From Coprococcus sp. (GTDB lineage Bacteria > Bacillota > Clostridia > Lachnospirales > Lachnospiraceae), in NCBI GenBank assembly GCA_016297325.1, contig JAEDGW010000014.1, forward strand, positions 1 through 35,954: 35,954 nt of DNA, written 5' to 3'. A program made the translations under genes and the position numbers. Below the pieces are notes generated by a model, which was not told where the DNA came from, made no database searches, and saw only the letters and a program-made list of their open reading frames with translations. Positions within the stretch are counted from its first letter, which is position 1, and each line of letters opens with the position of its first letter. Of the stretch, positions 7,132-16,820 are shown in pieces.

Positions 7132-8139
7132 ATGAATAGAGAAGAGATAGCGGCAAAGATCGCAGAGATGGAGAAGCTGATCCAGAATAATTCAGCGCAG
7201 CCATCACAGGATGATGACATACAGAATGATTCAGAGACGGAATTTGCGTTGTGCCTTGGCGGGGGCGGTGGCAAGGGAGCATATCAGCTTGGCGTGTATG
7301 AGGCACTTAATGAATATGGGATCTGGGACAGAGTGACGGCCATGTCAGGTGCGTCGATCGGTTCCATCAACTCGGTGCTTTTTGCCGGTGCGGATCCAGA
7401 GAAAAGCAGGAAAGCCTGGGATGAGATCGGATTTGAGACTGTGTTTGAGGTTGATCCAGATCTTGTCCTTGACGGAAAGCCCGGGGTCATGACGAGAAGA
7501 GAGATTATCAGGCTCATGGATTCCTATGTCGATTACGATATAGTCGCACACGGAGACAGGAGGATATGGTCTGTCATATCTGAATGCTGCCCGGATGGAA
7601 GTCGTGAACCCTTATACGTGGAGTTTAAAGATCTCCCAAAATCTGATATAGAGAAGGTTGTCCTGGCTTCGTCGGCTCTTCCTCTCCTGTATGAACCAGT
7701 GGAGTTTAAAGGCAAAAAATATTATGACGGCGGCCTGACGGACAATGTTCCTGTGAAGCCGCTTTATGATGCGGGATATCGCAATATTATAATATGCGGT
7801 CTGAACCATGATGTCAGGAAGAAGCTTGGAGAGTTTGATGGCATCAGGGCTATTGAGATATATCCAAGTGTGGATCTCGGCGATCTGGTGACGGGTACAC
7901 TTGACTTTTCGGCTGACTCCACCAAATTCAGATATATGCTTGGCTATAAGGATGCCATGAGGACTCTCAAGGCGGAGTTTGAGAGAGATCCGGCATATAT
8001 TGCAAATTTGGATCACTATAAGGCCATAGACATTGCTGATATAGAGACTCAGATGAGGATGGACAGATCTGCTTCTGCTGCAAAGAGCAGTGTGGACGGC
8101 ATAAAGAGGATCCTTACAGGCCTTGGAATAGAAAATTGA
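7132..8139 (+). CDS. Patatin-like phospholipase family protein
   Basis: A 335-residue patatin-fold acyl hydrolase. The glycine-rich oxyanion loop GGGGGKGAYQLG begins at residue 43. The nucleophile elbow GASIG carries Ser75, and the DGG motif has Asp199 as the second half of the Ser-Asp dyad. All catalytic elements are present. There is no signal peptide or membrane segment, so it is likely cytoplasmic or peripheral. An N-terminal ~38-residue helical and polar lead precedes the domain. The start at 7132 is set by GGAGGT at 7120-7125; a TTG at 7114 in frame would include the ribosome binding site and is rejected. The lipid substrate is unknown. Confidence 0.9.
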   Translation: MNREEIAAKIAEMEKLIQNNSAQPSQDDDIQNDSETEFALCLGGGGGKGAYQLGVYEALNEYGIWDRVTAMSGASIGSINSVLFAGADPEKSRKAWDEIGFETVFEVDPDLVLDGKPGVMTRREIIRLMDSYVDYDIVAHGDRRIWSVISECCPDGSREPLYVEFKDLPKSDIEKVVLASSALPLLYEPVEFKGKKYYDGGLTDNVPVKPLYDAGYRNIIICGLNHDVRKKLGEFDGIRAIEIYPSVDLGDLVTGTLDFSADSTKFRYMLGYKDAMRTLKAEFERDPAYIANLDHYKAIDIADIETQMRMDRSASAAKSSVDGIKRILTGLGIEN

Positions 8140-8157
8140 GATTAAGGATAAGAACGT

Positions 8158-9609
8158 ATGAACGAGATAGAGACAAATATTGAGAATATAGATCTCAGTG
8201 CTCCAGCACCAGTTGAAGAGCCGATGAGACAGTATTATTTCATCAAAAAGGGACGGGAGTATGTAAAAGCTAAGAAGAAAGAACTTGGCAGAGATATCAC
8301 GTGTTCCATCCAGACATTTGGCTGTCAGATGAATGAGAGAGATTCTGAGAAGCTGGCGGGTATACTGGAGGAGATGGGCTATGTGAGGACGGAGTCTGAG
8401 CATGCAGACTTCATTGTATACAACACATGTACCGTCAGGGAGAATGCCAACAGAAAGGTGTATGGCCATCTGGGGCTTATGAAACACCTGAAGGAGAAGA
8501 ATCCGAATATGATGATCGCTCTCTGTGGGTGTATGATGCAGGAGCAGCATGTGGTGACAACCATAAGCAAGAGCTACAGATTTGTGGATATAGTATTTGG
8601 AACTCACAATGTATATAAACTTGCGGAGATATTTGTAAATAGGATAGAGTCCGGCAGCATGGTCATAGATATCTGGAAGGATGCCAAGGAGGTCGTGGAG
8701 GATCTTCCTGCGGTTAGGGAGTTCCCATTCAAATCAGGTGTAAACATCATGTTTGGATGCAACAACTTCTGTACTTACTGTATAGTGCCATATGTAAGAG
8801 GAAGGGAACGGAGCAGAAATCCAGAAGATATCATAGATGAGTGTGAGAGGCTTGCTGATGACGGTGTGGTGGAGATCATGCTCCTCGGACAGAATGTCAA
8901 TTCATATGGCAAGAACCTTGAGCATCCGATCACATTTGCGGAACTGCTGAGGCGTGTGTGTGCCATAGAGAAGATACAGAGAGTCAGATTCATGACATCA
9001 CATCCAAAGGATCTGTCGGATGAGCTGATAGATGTGATTGCGGAGAATCCAAAGATATGCAGACACCTTCATCTGCCGGTACAGTCTGGTTCGACGAAGA
9101 TACTGAATGCGATGAACAGAAGGTATACAAAGGAATCATATCTTGCCCTGGTTGACCGTATAAGGGCGAAGGTTCCGGAGATATCTCTTACTACGGATAT
9201 CATTGTGGGATTTCCTGGTGAGACCGAGGAGGACTTCCTTGAGACCATGGATGTGGTTGAGAAGGTGCAGTATGACACCGCATTTACATTTATATATTCA
9301 AAGAGAACAGGTACTCCTGCCGCCGGCATGGAGAACGGTTCCACAAAGGAAGAGATACAGAACAGATACAACAGGCTTTTAAAGCGTGTGCAGGAGATAA
9401 GCGATGTGAAGACCCTTGCCATAAAGGGGCAGACGCAGCCGGTTCTGGTTGAGGGCTTTGACGAGAAGGGTGATGGCCTTCTGACCGGAAGACTCTCCAA
9501 CAACATACTTGTCCATTTTCCTGGGTGTGCGGAGATGGTTGGCAAGATCCTTGATGTCAAGCTTGTTGAGTGTAAGGGATTTTATTACATGGGTGAATTA
9601 GCAGAATAG
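8158..9609 (+). CDS. miaB: tRNA-2-methylthio-N6-dimethylallyladenosine synthase
   Basis: A radical SAM methylthiotransferase that adds the 2-methylthio group to i6A37 of tRNAs reading U-starting codons. Of its 483 residues, the N-terminal domain has the auxiliary cluster cysteines (FGCQMN at Cys56, NTCTV, CGCMM). The radical SAM motif is C201-x3-C205-x2-C208 (GCNNFCTYC) followed by PYVRGRERSR, and a C-terminal TRAM domain ends the protein. The N-terminal ~40 residues are an extension common in Clostridia. Its substrate tRNA is prepared by MiaA, encoded further along the same run, and mutS starts 11 bases after the stop. Confidence 0.96.
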   Translation: MNEIETNIENIDLSAPAPVEEPMRQYYFIKKGREYVKAKKKELGRDITCSIQTFGCQMNERDSEKLAGILEEMGYVRTESEHADFIVYNTCTVRENANRKVYGHLGLMKHLKEKNPNMMIALCGCMMQEQHVVTTISKSYRFVDIVFGTHNVYKLAEIFVNRIESGSMVIDIWKDAKEVVEDLPAVREFPFKSGVNIMFGCNNFCTYCIVPYVRGRERSRNPEDIIDECERLADDGVVEIMLLGQNVNSYGKNLEHPITFAELLRRVCAIEKIQRVRFMTSHPKDLSDELIDVIAENPKICRHLHLPVQSGSTKILNAMNRRYTKESYLALVDRIRAKVPEISLTTDIIVGFPGETEEDFLETMDVVEKVQYDTAFTFIYSKRTGTPAAGMENGSTKEEIQNRYNRLLKRVQEISDVKTLAIKGQTQPVLVEGFDEKGDGLLTGRLSNNILVHFPGCAEMVGKILDVKLVECKGFYYMGELAE

Positions 9610-9620
9610 GAGTAGTTGAA

Positions 9621-12239
9621 GTGGCAGCATTAACACCAATGATGGCTCAGTATATGGAAGTTAAGAATCAGTATAAGGACTGTATTCTCTTCTACAGACT
9701 GGGAGATTTCTACGAGATGTTCTTCGATGATGCCTTGACGGCGTCCAGAGAACTTGAGATAACACTGACCGGCAGGGACTGTGGTCAGGAGGAGCGTGCG
9801 CCGATGTGCGGTGTTCCGTATCATGCTTGTGACATATACCTGAACAAGCTGATAGAGAAGGGCTACAAGGTAGCCATATGCGAGCAGATGGAGGATCCAA
9901 AGCTTGCAAAGGGTATAGTAAAGAGAGAAGTTATACGTATAGTTACGCCTGGTACAAATATGTCCCAGGCTATTCTTGATGAGACGAGGAATAATTATCT
10001 CATGTGTATATTTGGCTGCAATGAGGAGTACGGCGTGGCAGTGTGCGATATCACAACAGGAGAGTTCCGTTCCTGTCATATTTCGTCTACATCCAAGCTT
10101 TACGATGAGATCAACAAATATTCCCCGACGGAGATCATAGGAAATGTGGCATTCCTGTCATGTGGTCTGAACTTTGACTACATGAAGGAGAAGATGAAGA
10201 TAACTATATCTGAGGCTCCATCCCATTATTTCAATGATGACACATGTGAGGATTTCATCAAGAGGCAGTTTAAGGTGGGAACTATAGACGGTCTCGGCAT
10301 AGATGAGCAGGAGGATATGCTACTTTCGGCGGGTGCACTTTTGCAGTATCTCCATGAGACACAGAAGAATTCACTGGATCATATCAACAGGATAGACATA
10401 TATTCCATAGAAGATTTCATGATCATAGACAGCTCGTCCAGAAGAAACCTGGAACTCACAGAGACCCTCAGGGATAAGCAGAAGAGAGGTTCACTGCTCT
10501 GGGTACTGGACAAGACCAAGACGGCCATGGGAGCCAGAATGCTTAGGAATATGATAGAGCAGCCCCTTATCCACAAAGAGGATATTGAGGCGAGACTTGA
10601 CGCAATAGCAGAGCTCAACGACTCTGTGATAACCAGAGATGAGCTCCGTGAGTACATGAATACCATATACGACCTTGAGAGACTTATGACGAGGATATCA
10701 CTCCGTACAGCAAACCCAAGGGATCTTCTGGCGTTCAAGACATCCATACAGCTGCTGCCGTTTATCATACAGCTGCTTGGAGAGTTTCATTCGGATGAGC
10801 TGACTGAGATCAGGGCTGGAATAGATGATCTTCAGGATCTCTATGACCTTCTTGACCGCGCCATAGTTGATGAGCCGCCTATACTTATCAGGGAGGGCGG
10901 AATATTCAAAGATGGCTATCTTGAGGACATAGATACGCTGAAAAATGCAACCACTGATGGCAAGAACTGGATCGCAGAGCTTGAGGCCAGAGAGAAGGAA
11001 AAGACAGGTATCAAGAATCTCAAGATAAAGTTCAACAAGGTGTTCGGATATTATTTCGATGTCACCAATTCATACAAGAATCTGGTGCCTGATTATTTCA
11101 TCAGAAAGCAGACACTTGCCAATTCTGAGAGATATACTACAGAGGAGCTTGACAGACTGGCAGGAGTGATCCTTGGATCATCTGACAAGCTTGTAGCCCT
11201 GGAGTACAACACATATGTAGAACTTCGTGACACGCTTGCGGCGGAGCTAAAAAGGGTGCAGAGGACGGCTCACAGCATAGCTATGCTTGACGCTCTGTGT
11301 TCGCTCTCTTATGTGGCAGTTGCAAATGGATATGTGAGACCTGAGATCAATACAGAGGGTGTTATCGACATAAAGGATGGACGACACCCTGTCGTCGAGA
11401 AGATGCTTAACAACGACATGTTCATCACCAACGACACATATCTGAACAACCATGAGAGCAGGATATCGATCATAACCGGCCCTAACATGGCTGGTAAGTC
11501 CACATATATGAGGCAGACTGCGCTCATAGTGCTCATGGCACAGGTGGGAAGTTTTGTCCCTGCGGCATCTGCCAATATAGGTATCTGCGATAGGATATTT
11601 ACAAGAGTAGGTGCTTCCGACGACCTTGCATCCGGACAGTCCACATTCATGGTGGAGATGAGCGAGGTTGCAAATATCCTTAGAAATGCGACGAAGAACA
11701 GCCTTCTCATCCTTGATGAGATAGGACGTGGAACAAGTACATATGACGGTCTGGCTATCGCATGGGCTGTCGTGGAGTATATAAGCAACAGCGATCTGCT
11801 CGGTGCAAAGACGCTGTTCGCAACACATTACCATGAGCTCACGGAGCTTGAGGGCAAGCTTTCAGCGGTGAACAACTACTGTATAGCGGTCAAGGAAGAC
11901 GGAGACGACATAGTTTTCCTCAGAAAGATAGTGAAGGGCGGCGCCGACAGAAGCTATGGTATACAGGTTGCAAAGCTTGCGGGTGTGCCGGATGTCGTCA
12001 TAGCGAGAGCAAATGAGATAAGCAATCAGCTCATAGATAAAGATATAACTACAAAACTCAAAGAGATAAAGGTTACAAATGATTTCAAGCAGAAGAAGGA
12101 TGACACTCAGATGTCAATGTTCGGCTCACTTGCAGAATCACAGGTGATCGAGGACATAAAGTGTGTTGATCTGTCCAATATGACGCCTATGAAAGCTTTA
12201 CTTTATTTAAATGAATTGCAGGAGCGACTTAATTCATAA
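9621..12239 (+). CDS. mutS: DNA mismatch repair protein MutS
   Basis: Recognises mismatches and small loops and recruits MutL. The 872-residue protein has the mismatch-binding FYE in GDFYEMFFDDA (residues ~29-38), connector and lever domains, and the ABC-type ATPase. In the ATPase, GPNMAGKST lies near residue 620, and LILDEIGRGTSTYDG is the Walker B and signature region. The C-terminal end has the short PMKALLYLNELQERL helix. GTG at 9621 is the start, with AGGAG at 9608-9612 overlapping the miaB stop. mutL follows 12 bases downstream, a conserved arrangement. Confidence 0.97.
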   Translation: MAALTPMMAQYMEVKNQYKDCILFYRLGDFYEMFFDDALTASRELEITLTGRDCGQEERAPMCGVPYHACDIYLNKLIEKGYKVAICEQMEDPKLAKGIVKREVIRIVTPGTNMSQAILDETRNNYLMCIFGCNEEYGVAVCDITTGEFRSCHISSTSKLYDEINKYSPTEIIGNVAFLSCGLNFDYMKEKMKITISEAPSHYFNDDTCEDFIKRQFKVGTIDGLGIDEQEDMLLSAGALLQYLHETQKNSLDHINRIDIYSIEDFMIIDSSSRRNLELTETLRDKQKRGSLLWVLDKTKTAMGARMLRNMIEQPLIHKEDIEARLDAIAELNDSVITRDELREYMNTIYDLERLMTRISLRTANPRDLLAFKTSIQLLPFIIQLLGEFHSDELTEIRAGIDDLQDLYDLLDRAIVDEPPILIREGGIFKDGYLEDIDTLKNATTDGKNWIAELEAREKEKTGIKNLKIKFNKVFGYYFDVTNSYKNLVPDYFIRKQTLANSERYTTEELDRLAGVILGSSDKLVALEYNTYVELRDTLAAELKRVQRTAHSIAMLDALCSLSYVAVANGYVRPEINTEGVIDIKDGRHPVVEKMLNNDMFITNDTYLNNHESRISIITGPNMAGKSTYMRQTALIVLMAQVGSFVPAASANIGICDRIFTRVGASDDLASGQSTFMVEMSEVANILRNATKNSLLILDEIGRGTSTYDGLAIAWAVVEYISNSDLLGAKTLFATHYHELTELEGKLSAVNNYCIAVKEDGDDIVFLRKIVKGGADRSYGIQVAKLAGVPDVVIARANEISNQLIDKDITTKLKEIKVTNDFKQKKDDTQMSMFGSLAESQVIEDIKCVDLSNMTPMKALLYLNELQERLNS

Positions 12240-12251
12240 GGAGCGATATAT

Positions 12252-14501
12252 ATGATAAAGGTATTAGACCAGAATACAATAAACAAGATAGCAGCCGGTG
12301 AGGTCATAGAAAAGCCGAGCTCTGTCATAAAGGAGCTTGTGGAAAATTCCATCGACTCAGGAGCCACAGCCATCACGGTTGAGGTCAAGGGCGGCGGATT
12401 GTCATTCATGAGGGTGACGGACAACGGAGCAGGTATAAATAAGGACGAGGTCAAGCTTGCGTTCAAGCGCCACGCCACCAGCAAGCTGGTCAAAGTAGAG
12501 GATCTCCTCAGCATATCTTCACTGGGGTTCAGAGGTGAGGCCCTTGCCAGCATAGCCGCTGTATCACAGGTTGAACTTATAAGTAAGACTGCGGATGATG
12601 TAACAGGTATCAGATACCAGATACACGGCGGTGCTGAGATTTCAAGTGAAGAGATAGGTTGCCCAAATGGAACGACCATCGTTGTAAGAAATCTATTCTA
12701 TAACACTCCGGCCAGAAAAAAGTTCATGAAGACAGATGCCACGGAGACGAGTTACATATATGATCTGATGTGCCGTATATGTATGTCACATCCGGAAGTT
12801 TCATTCAAGTTTATTGCGAATGGAACGGACAAGATCTTCACATCAGGAAATGGAAAACTCAAGGATATCATTTATCACATTTATGGCAGGGACATCACTT
12901 CAAATCTCCTGGAGATAAATGCAGAGAATGATTATTTAAAAATTTCTGGATATATTGCAAGACCTTGCATATCTAGGGGAAACAGATCATTTGAAGGATA
13001 TTATGTCAACCATAGATATATAAAGAGTGCAGTTCTTACTAAGGCCATAGAGGATGCCTTCAGGACATTTGTCATGATACACAAGTTCCCATTTACGGAG
13101 ATCAACTTCGATGTGAAACCTGATCTGATAGATGTAAATGTGCATCCGACCAAGATGGAGCTTAAGTTTGTGAACAGCCAGGACATATACAGCTTCACAT
13201 ATAATGCCATAAGGGAGACGCTGCTCTTTAAGGAGCTTATACCGGACGTCGCTCCGGGAAAGGATCCGAAGCCGGAGACTTTTAAGCAGAGAGATATCGG
13301 AAATAAGCCTGAGGCATTTGAGAACAAGCGAAGAGAAGCTCTGGTGGCGGAGGAGAATAAAAATGTGCCGGCCGGCAGCCTTGCACCAATGAATAACGCT
13401 GCGCCAGCGAGCCGTGTTATGCCGACGAACAATTCTGCAACAGCAAGTAGTTTTACGCCGGCGAACAATTCTGTACCAGCAAGAGAAGCTGCGCCGATGA
13501 ATAACTCTGTACCAGCGAGCGGTGCTACACTGACAAAAAGTTTTGTATCGACAAATGGTGTCGCACCAATGAATAACGTTGCAACAGCGGTCAGGCCTTC
13601 AACTGAGAGTACACCCGCACCGGTTAGACCTGTAATTGAGGTTATCGACGAGACGAAATCCGCAAATTGTGTCAGAGAAGATATATCACCATACAAGAGA
13701 TCTGTCAGCGAGAACAAAGAAAATGTTGCAGAATCGAACGCAGATAGTCAAAACACAGGCAATAAAGAAAATGTAAATACAAATACGGACGTTTCTACTT
13801 CACAGAGCAATGATGGTTCATCACTTTTAAACAGCATGCCAGAAAATACCGAGCCGGCAGAAGAAAATAAAAAGTACGTCCAGCAGGACATGTTCCAGGA
13901 AAAATTCCTTACAAAGGAAGCCAGGGCAAAACACAGACTGATAGGACAGCTTTTCAAGACGTACTGGCTTATAGAGTACGATGGCAAGTTTTTCATCATG
14001 GATCAGCATGCAGCCCATGAGAAGGTGAAATACGAAGAGCTTATGGCAAATTACAACAACAAGAAGATCTATTCCCAGTATCTCATGCCACCGGCGGTCG
14101 TGACACTTAGTGCCGCTGAGATCGAGTTTCTTCATGAGAACATGGAGATGTTCGAGGCGCTGGGATACCAGATAGAGAATTTTGGAGGAAGAGAGTTCAA
14201 ACTCAACGCTGTGCCGGACAATCTGTTCGGACTTGACGGACGTGAACTTTTTATAGATTTCATAGCTGATGCGAGCAGCAGTGCGAGAAAGGTTACGATA
14301 GACACATTTATCCACAAACTTTCGACCATGGCGTGCAAAGCGGCTATAAAAGGAAACACTGAGATAAGCTTCAAGGAGGCTGATGCGCTTATAGATCAGC
14401 TCTTAAAGCTTGAGAATCCTTATACATGTCCACACGGCAGACCTACGGTTATATCCATGACTGAGGCTGAGATAGAAAAGAAATTCAAGAGGATAGTATA
14501 A
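12252..14501 (+). CDS. mutL: DNA mismatch repair protein MutL (endonuclease type)
   Basis: The N-terminal GHKL ATPase has NKIAAGEV, ELVENSIDSGA, DNGAGI and GFRGEAL within the first ~105 residues. The C-terminal domain has the metal-binding endonuclease motif DQHA-x2-E-x4-E starting at Asp584, plus ACKAAIKGN near 693 and CPHGRPT with Cys726. This MutL therefore should nick DNA itself, as expected where MutH is absent. At 749 residues it is longer than usual (~620-680). The extra length is in the linker, which contains six imperfect 12-residue repeats (residues ~378-449) and an Asn/Glu/Ser-rich stretch. AAGGAG precedes the ATG. Confidence 0.96.
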   Translation: MIKVLDQNTINKIAAGEVIEKPSSVIKELVENSIDSGATAITVEVKGGGLSFMRVTDNGAGINKDEVKLAFKRHATSKLVKVEDLLSISSLGFRGEALASIAAVSQVELISKTADDVTGIRYQIHGGAEISSEEIGCPNGTTIVVRNLFYNTPARKKFMKTDATETSYIYDLMCRICMSHPEVSFKFIANGTDKIFTSGNGKLKDIIYHIYGRDITSNLLEINAENDYLKISGYIARPCISRGNRSFEGYYVNHRYIKSAVLTKAIEDAFRTFVMIHKFPFTEINFDVKPDLIDVNVHPTKMELKFVNSQDIYSFTYNAIRETLLFKELIPDVAPGKDPKPETFKQRDIGNKPEAFENKRREALVAEENKNVPAGSLAPMNNAAPASRVMPTNNSATASSFTPANNSVPAREAAPMNNSVPASGATLTKSFVSTNGVAPMNNVATAVRPSTESTPAPVRPVIEVIDETKSANCVREDISPYKRSVSENKENVAESNADSQNTGNKENVNTNTDVSTSQSNDGSSLLNSMPENTEPAEENKKYVQQDMFQEKFLTKEARAKHRLIGQLFKTYWLIEYDGKFFIMDQHAAHEKVKYEELMANYNNKKIYSQYLMPPAVVTLSAAEIEFLHENMEMFEALGYQIENFGGREFKLNAVPDNLFGLDGRELFIDFIADASSSARKVTIDTFIHKLSTMACKAAIKGNTEISFKEADALIDQLLKLENPYTCPHGRPTVISMTEAEIEKKFKRIV
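13383..13598 (+). repeat. Six imperfect 36-bp tandem repeats in the MutL linker
   Basis: Units start at 13383, 13419, 13455, 13491, 13527 and 13563 and encode 12-residue variants of APMNNSVPASGA. Units 1, 4 and 6 share APMNN, and units 2 and 3 share (P)xNNS. Unit 5 is the most diverged. All are exactly 36 bases, so the reading frame is intact. This is a coding minisatellite in a disordered Pro/Ala/Asn/Ser-rich linker. Confidence 0.85.
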
Positions 14502-14531
14502 GACATATTTTGTGAGTTATAAGGAGAGCGT

Positions 14532-15476
14532 ATGCGTGATCTTATCATCCTGACCGGGCCTACAGCCGTCGGTAAGACGGCTTTGTCAATAGGCCTGGCA
14601 AAGGCAGTGAATGGAGAGATAATATCTGCGGATTCCATGCAGGTATACAGAAAAATGGATATAGGAACGGCGAAGATAACAGCCGCTGAGATGCAGGGAG
14701 TGAGGCATCATCTGATCGATATACTCGATCCCGGTGAGGACTTCAATGTTGTTCTCTTCAAGGAGTATGCGCTTAAAGCCATGGAGGATATATATTCCCG
14801 GGGCAGGATACCGATAGTTGTCGGAGGCACGGGATTTTATATACAGGCGCTTCTCTATGATATTGATTTTGAAGAGAATGACAACGATATGTCATACAGG
14901 GAAGAACTTCAAAACCTTGCAAGCCTTCACGGCAATTCCTATATACACGATATGCTTGCAAAAGTTGACCCTGAATCCGCAGAAAAGATACATGAAAACA
15001 ATGTCAAACGCGTGATAAGGGCACTTGAATTTTATAAAAAAACCGGAACAAAGATATCGGAGCACAACGAGGCGGAGTCACAGAAAGAATCACCATATAA
15101 TTTTGAATATTTTGTGTTATGTGATGACAGAGCGAAATTATATGATAAAATAGACAGACGTATCGATATCATGCTTGAAGATGGACTTGTAGATGAGGTA
15201 AAAGGACTTGTGGCTGAGGGGTACGACAGGAGTCTCGTATCTATGCAGGGGCTTGGCTACAAGGAGATCATAGATTACCTGCAGGGCAGATGCAGTTTTG
15301 ATGAAGCTGTGTACACCCTGAAAAGGGATACAAGACATTTCGCCAAGAGACAGATAACATGGTTCAAGAGAGAAAAACATGTCACCTGGGTGAATAAGAA
15401 TGAATATGAGAGCGAAGCGGATATACTTGAGTATATGCTGGAGAGGCTTCGCATGAAGGAGATTATACAGAGATGA
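14532..15476 (+). CDS. miaA: tRNA dimethylallyltransferase
   Basis: Transfers the dimethylallyl group to A37 of tRNAs that read UNN codons, supplying the substrate of MiaB. The 314-residue protein has the P-loop GPTAVGKT at residues 9-16, SADSMQVYRKMDIGTAK with the catalytic Asp near 36, and the GGTGFYIQAL motif near 97. The AAGGAGAG site is 6 bases before the ATG. Its stop overlaps the following ATG by 4 bases. hfq, often next to miaA, is not present. Confidence 0.96.
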   Translation: MRDLIILTGPTAVGKTALSIGLAKAVNGEIISADSMQVYRKMDIGTAKITAAEMQGVRHHLIDILDPGEDFNVVLFKEYALKAMEDIYSRGRIPIVVGGTGFYIQALLYDIDFEENDNDMSYREELQNLASLHGNSYIHDMLAKVDPESAEKIHENNVKRVIRALEFYKKTGTKISEHNEAESQKESPYNFEYFVLCDDRAKLYDKIDRRIDIMLEDGLVDEVKGLVAEGYDRSLVSMQGLGYKEIIDYLQGRCSFDEAVYTLKRDTRHFAKRQITWFKREKHVTWVNKNEYESEADILEYMLERLRMKEIIQR

Positions 15477-16759
15477 AAGATATGCTGAAGGATTACTACA
15501 GATCACTGAATGTTGACGAGAAGGTATTTGAATACTGTAACAGTGTGGAGGAGAAGCTGAAGGACAGGTTTGCCGGGATTGACGCTGTATGTGAGATAAA
15601 TCAGCTCAAGGTTTTAAAAGCCATGCAGGACAACAGACTGTCAGAGGCACATTTTGCAGGTTCATCCGGATATGGATATACCGATGACGGAAGAGACGCC
15701 CTTGAGAGGATATATGCGGATGTGTTCCACACTGAGGATGCGCTTGTCAGAACACAGATCGTATGTGGAACCCATGCACTCTGCACAGCCATGTTCGGCA
15801 ATCTGCGTCCTGGGGATGAGATACTTGCAATAGCTGGAAAACCGTATGACACCTTAGACGAGATCATCGGTATCAGGGATTCCAGAGGATCCCTTGCAGA
15901 ATATGGAGTCACCTATGCCCAGGTTGATCTGCTGCCAAATGGTGATTTCGATATAGACGGAATAAAGAATGCGATAAACAGCCGTACAAAGCTGGTCGAG
16001 ATACAGAGGTCAAAGGGTTATGCGGTCAGAAAAACTCTGTCTGTGCAGCAGATAGGGGAGGCCATAAAGGCGGTAAAGAGTGTGAACCCTGACATAATCT
16101 GTATGGTAGACAACTGTTACGGAGAATTTGTGCAGGATATAGAGCCTTCGGATGTCGGAGCTGATCTGGTGGTTGGTTCCCTCATCAAGAATCCGGGCGG
16201 CGGACTTGCACCTATAGGCGGTTATATATGTGGTAAGAAGGAATATGTGGAGAATGCGTCATACAGACTGACAACTCCGGGACTTGGCAAAGAGGTAGGT
16301 GCATCGCTTGGCAACACCAAGGCACTGGCCCAGGGATTGTTCATGGCTCCTTCAGTTACCGCCAGTGCATTAAAGGGTGCGATATTTGCGGCAAATGTGT
16401 ATGAGGGACTGGGCTTTAAAGCCGTGCCTGACAGCACAGAGGACAGATATGACATAATACAGGCTGTTGAGCTTCAGACTCCGGAGAGAGTTGTTGCATT
16501 TTGTGAGGGAATACAGGCTGCTGCGCCGGTTGACAGCTATGTCCGTCCTGAGCCATGGGATATGCCGGGATATGATTCACCTGTCATCATGGCTGCCGGG
16601 GCATTCGTATCAGGATCTTCCATAGAACTTTCGGCTGATGCGCCTATGCGTCCGCCATATGCAGTATATTTTCAGGGTGGTCTTACATATCCACATGCAA
16701 AGTACGGCATAATAATGTCATTACAGAAAATGGTAGAAAAAAATCTTATAGTATGGTAG
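15473..16759 (+). CDS. Methionine gamma-lyase family (COG4100, 'aluminium resistance') PLP protein
   Basis: A 428-residue fold-type I PLP protein of the group labelled aluminium resistance or methionine gamma-lyase-like in Firmicutes. The cofactor lysine lies in GSLIKNPGGGLAPIGGY near residues 235-250. The N-terminal SSGYGYTDDGRDALERIYADVF segment and IVCGTHAL are family hallmarks. The actual substrate is not established for this branch. Translation is probably coupled to miaA through an ATGA overlap. It lies between miaA and radC, a common Lachnospiraceae position. Confidence 0.85.
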   Translation: MKDMLKDYYRSLNVDEKVFEYCNSVEEKLKDRFAGIDAVCEINQLKVLKAMQDNRLSEAHFAGSSGYGYTDDGRDALERIYADVFHTEDALVRTQIVCGTHALCTAMFGNLRPGDEILAIAGKPYDTLDEIIGIRDSRGSLAEYGVTYAQVDLLPNGDFDIDGIKNAINSRTKLVEIQRSKGYAVRKTLSVQQIGEAIKAVKSVNPDIICMVDNCYGEFVQDIEPSDVGADLVVGSLIKNPGGGLAPIGGYICGKKEYVENASYRLTTPGLGKEVGASLGNTKALAQGLFMAPSVTASALKGAIFAANVYEGLGFKAVPDSTEDRYDIIQAVELQTPERVVAFCEGIQAAAPVDSYVRPEPWDMPGYDSPVIMAAGAFVSGSSIELSADAPMRPPYAVYFQGGLTYPHAKYGIIMSLQKMVEKNLIVW

Positions 16760-16820
16760 ATTAGTGAGTTGGTCAGAGGCATATATACTCTGTGTGCTTG
16801 GAGAGGCGTGAAGGAGGTAT

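Noticed and set aside
7612..8607. Long minus-strand open frame of 331 codons
   Set aside because: It lies antisense to the patatin-like gene and miaB, both with complete family motifs. It has no ribosome binding site and its translation looks like noise.
13001..13717. Minus-strand frame of 238 codons opposite mutL
   Set aside because: Its repetitive hydrophobic translation simply mirrors the plus-strand MutL linker repeat, and there is no start signal.
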